Position numbers and translations under genes: made by a program
The notes under the pieces: model-generated
Database searches by the model: none
The model's input: only the letters and a program-made list of their open reading frames with translations
What the model was told of the DNA's origin: nothing
Assembly (NCBI GenBank): GCA_013696665.1
Contig: JACCYC010000371.1
Location: forward strand, 1-7,939
Direction of reading: 5' to 3'
Source of the DNA: Burkholderiaceae bacterium
Lineage (GTDB): Bacteria > Pseudomonadota > Gammaproteobacteria > Burkholderiales > Burkholderiaceae_F
DNA: 7,939 nt
Shown here: one piece after another, positions 7,014-7,939 of the stretch
Position numbering within the stretch: the stretch's first letter is position 1
How the letters are laid out: every line of letters begins with the position of its first letter

Positions 7014-7939
7014 ATGCCCGCACTACCTTCCCACGCGCAATACGTCGTTGTCGGCGCCGGTATCCACGGGCTTTCAACGTCGATGCACCTCGCGCAGAAA
7101 CTGAAAGCGCAAGGCAAGTCGATCGGCGCCGGTGGTACGCGCATTGTCGTTTTGGAAAAGACTGGCATCGGCGCCGGTCCATCGGGCATTGCGTGCGGTG
7201 TCGTGCGCAACAACTACTTTCAGCCTGCGATGCGCGAGCTGATGGCGCATTCGGTGTCGGTATGGGAAACAGACCCCGAGGCATACAGCTATCACCCGGT
7301 CGGCTATATGCAGATCAGCCCGGAAGTGATGCATGCACAAGTGGGAATGATTTACGAGCAGCAGAAAGCGATCGGCTATGAATCCGTGTTCGTCGAAGGC
7401 GAAGCGGAGTCGATGCAATACATGAAGGGGTTGTTTCAGGATTGGCAAGCGAAAAACATCACATCCATACTGCACGAAAAGCGTGGCGGCTATGCGAACA
7501 ACATGGCTTCGCTGCGCGGTCTCGCGAAGAAGGCCAAGGCGCTCGGCGTCGATATCCTGGAGGGCATAGAAGTTAAAGCGCTGCGATCAGGCAATGGAAC
7601 GTCGGCGATCACTTCGGTCGAGACGACGGCCGGGTCGATTGCATGCGATCAAGTCATCATCGGCGCCGGCCCTTGGATAAATTCGCTATGGAACATGCTC
7701 GGCCTGCCGAAGCAGATCAGCGTCAAGGGCCGTGACGGCAAGACGCACGATGGCGTGCCGATGTGGCATTACATGGCGCTGCAGGAAGGCACGCTCGGCG
7801 TCGACCCCGATTATCAGAAGACCAACAACGGCGCGATGCCGCCGGTGATCCATGTTGATACCGACGCGCCGCTGCACTCGGATCGCGACGGCAAGCTGAT
7901 CACCGACAAGCTATGGGGCATCTACTACAAACCCGACTT
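7014..7939 (+). CDS. FAD-dependent oxidoreductase, sarcosine oxidase beta/DAO-like (3' partial)
   Basis: The first 308 codons of a DAO-superfamily flavoenzyme; the gene runs off the window end. The Rossmann FAD site is VVVGAGIHGL with GxGxxG at 14-19, and Glu48 at the end of the second strand (IVVLEK) should bind the adenosine ribose. GAGPSGIACGVVRNNY at 53-68 matches the flavin-side loop of sarcosine oxidase beta and dimethylglycine dehydrogenase relatives, and GAGPW is at 217-221. These enzymes oxidise secondary or tertiary amines, often removing an N-methyl group. After GAGPW the sequence carries a long polar stretch, from about residue 235 (GRDGKTHDG) to LHSDRDGK, not typical of the simple sarcosine oxidases I know. 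ATG at 7014 follows AGGA at 7004-7007, a suitable site. It is 190 nt from the crotonase gene, separated only by the LysE remnant, so it may still be in the same operon, with amine-oxidation chemistry that suits a quaternary-amine pathway. Confidence 0.85.
   Translation, partial: MPALPSHAQYVVVGAGIHGLSTSMHLAQKLKAQGKSIGAGGTRIVVLEKTGIGAGPSGIACGVVRNNYFQPAMRELMAHSVSVWETDPEAYSYHPVGYMQISPEVMHAQVGMIYEQQKAIGYESVFVEGEAESMQYMKGLFQDWQAKNITSILHEKRGGYANNMASLRGLAKKAKALGVDILEGIEVKALRSGNGTSAITSVETTAGSIACDQVIIGAGPWINSLWNMLGLPKQISVKGRDGKTHDGVPMWHYMALQEGTLGVDPDYQKTNNGAMPPVIHVDTDAPLHSDRDGKLITDKLWGIYYKPD

Overview
The window looks like chromosomal DNA of a GC-rich beta-proteobacterium. Codon use and protein style point to Burkholderiales, perhaps Burkholderia, Paraburkholderia or Caballeronia. 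This is an inference from the sequence, not a database match. All supported genes lie on the + strand and are packed tightly, which suggests one transcription unit that began upstream of the window.

Positions 1-1019 are the end of an osmoprotectant (betaine/choline-type) ABC importer: the last 27 codons of a permease, then a complete periplasmic binding protein. Positions 1034-6823 are five catabolic genes in a row: a nitrilase-superfamily amidase, an MmgE/PrpD-family protein, an acyl-CoA dehydrogenase, an AMP-forming acyl-CoA synthetase and a crotonase-fold protein. Junctions are +14, -4, +12, -1 and -4 nt, starting from the binding protein. Positions 6830-6988 hold the wreck of a LysE-family exporter gene, with an intact start followed by an apparent internal deletion. 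From 7014 to the window end runs a FAD-dependent amine oxidoreductase (DAO/sarcosine oxidase beta-like) that is cut off by the window edge.

Together the genes read as an uptake-and-degradation cassette. A quaternary-ammonium-like compound is imported, an amide bond may be cut by the nitrilase homologue, the acid is joined to CoA, desaturated by the dehydrogenase and processed by the crotonase and MmgE/PrpD proteins. The flavin oxidoreductase would suit N-demethylation or amine oxidation of a product. The logic resembles carnitine/betaine metabolism (ligase, dehydrogenase and crotonase as in CaiC/CaiA/CaiD), but the gene set matches no pathway I can name, so the substrate is unknown. Three of the enzymes depart from textbook active-site residues, which supports a specialised pathway rather than ordinary fatty-acid oxidation.

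No tRNA, rRNA, CRISPR array, insertion sequence or convincing terminator was seen. No gene-free stretch exceeds 300 bases.
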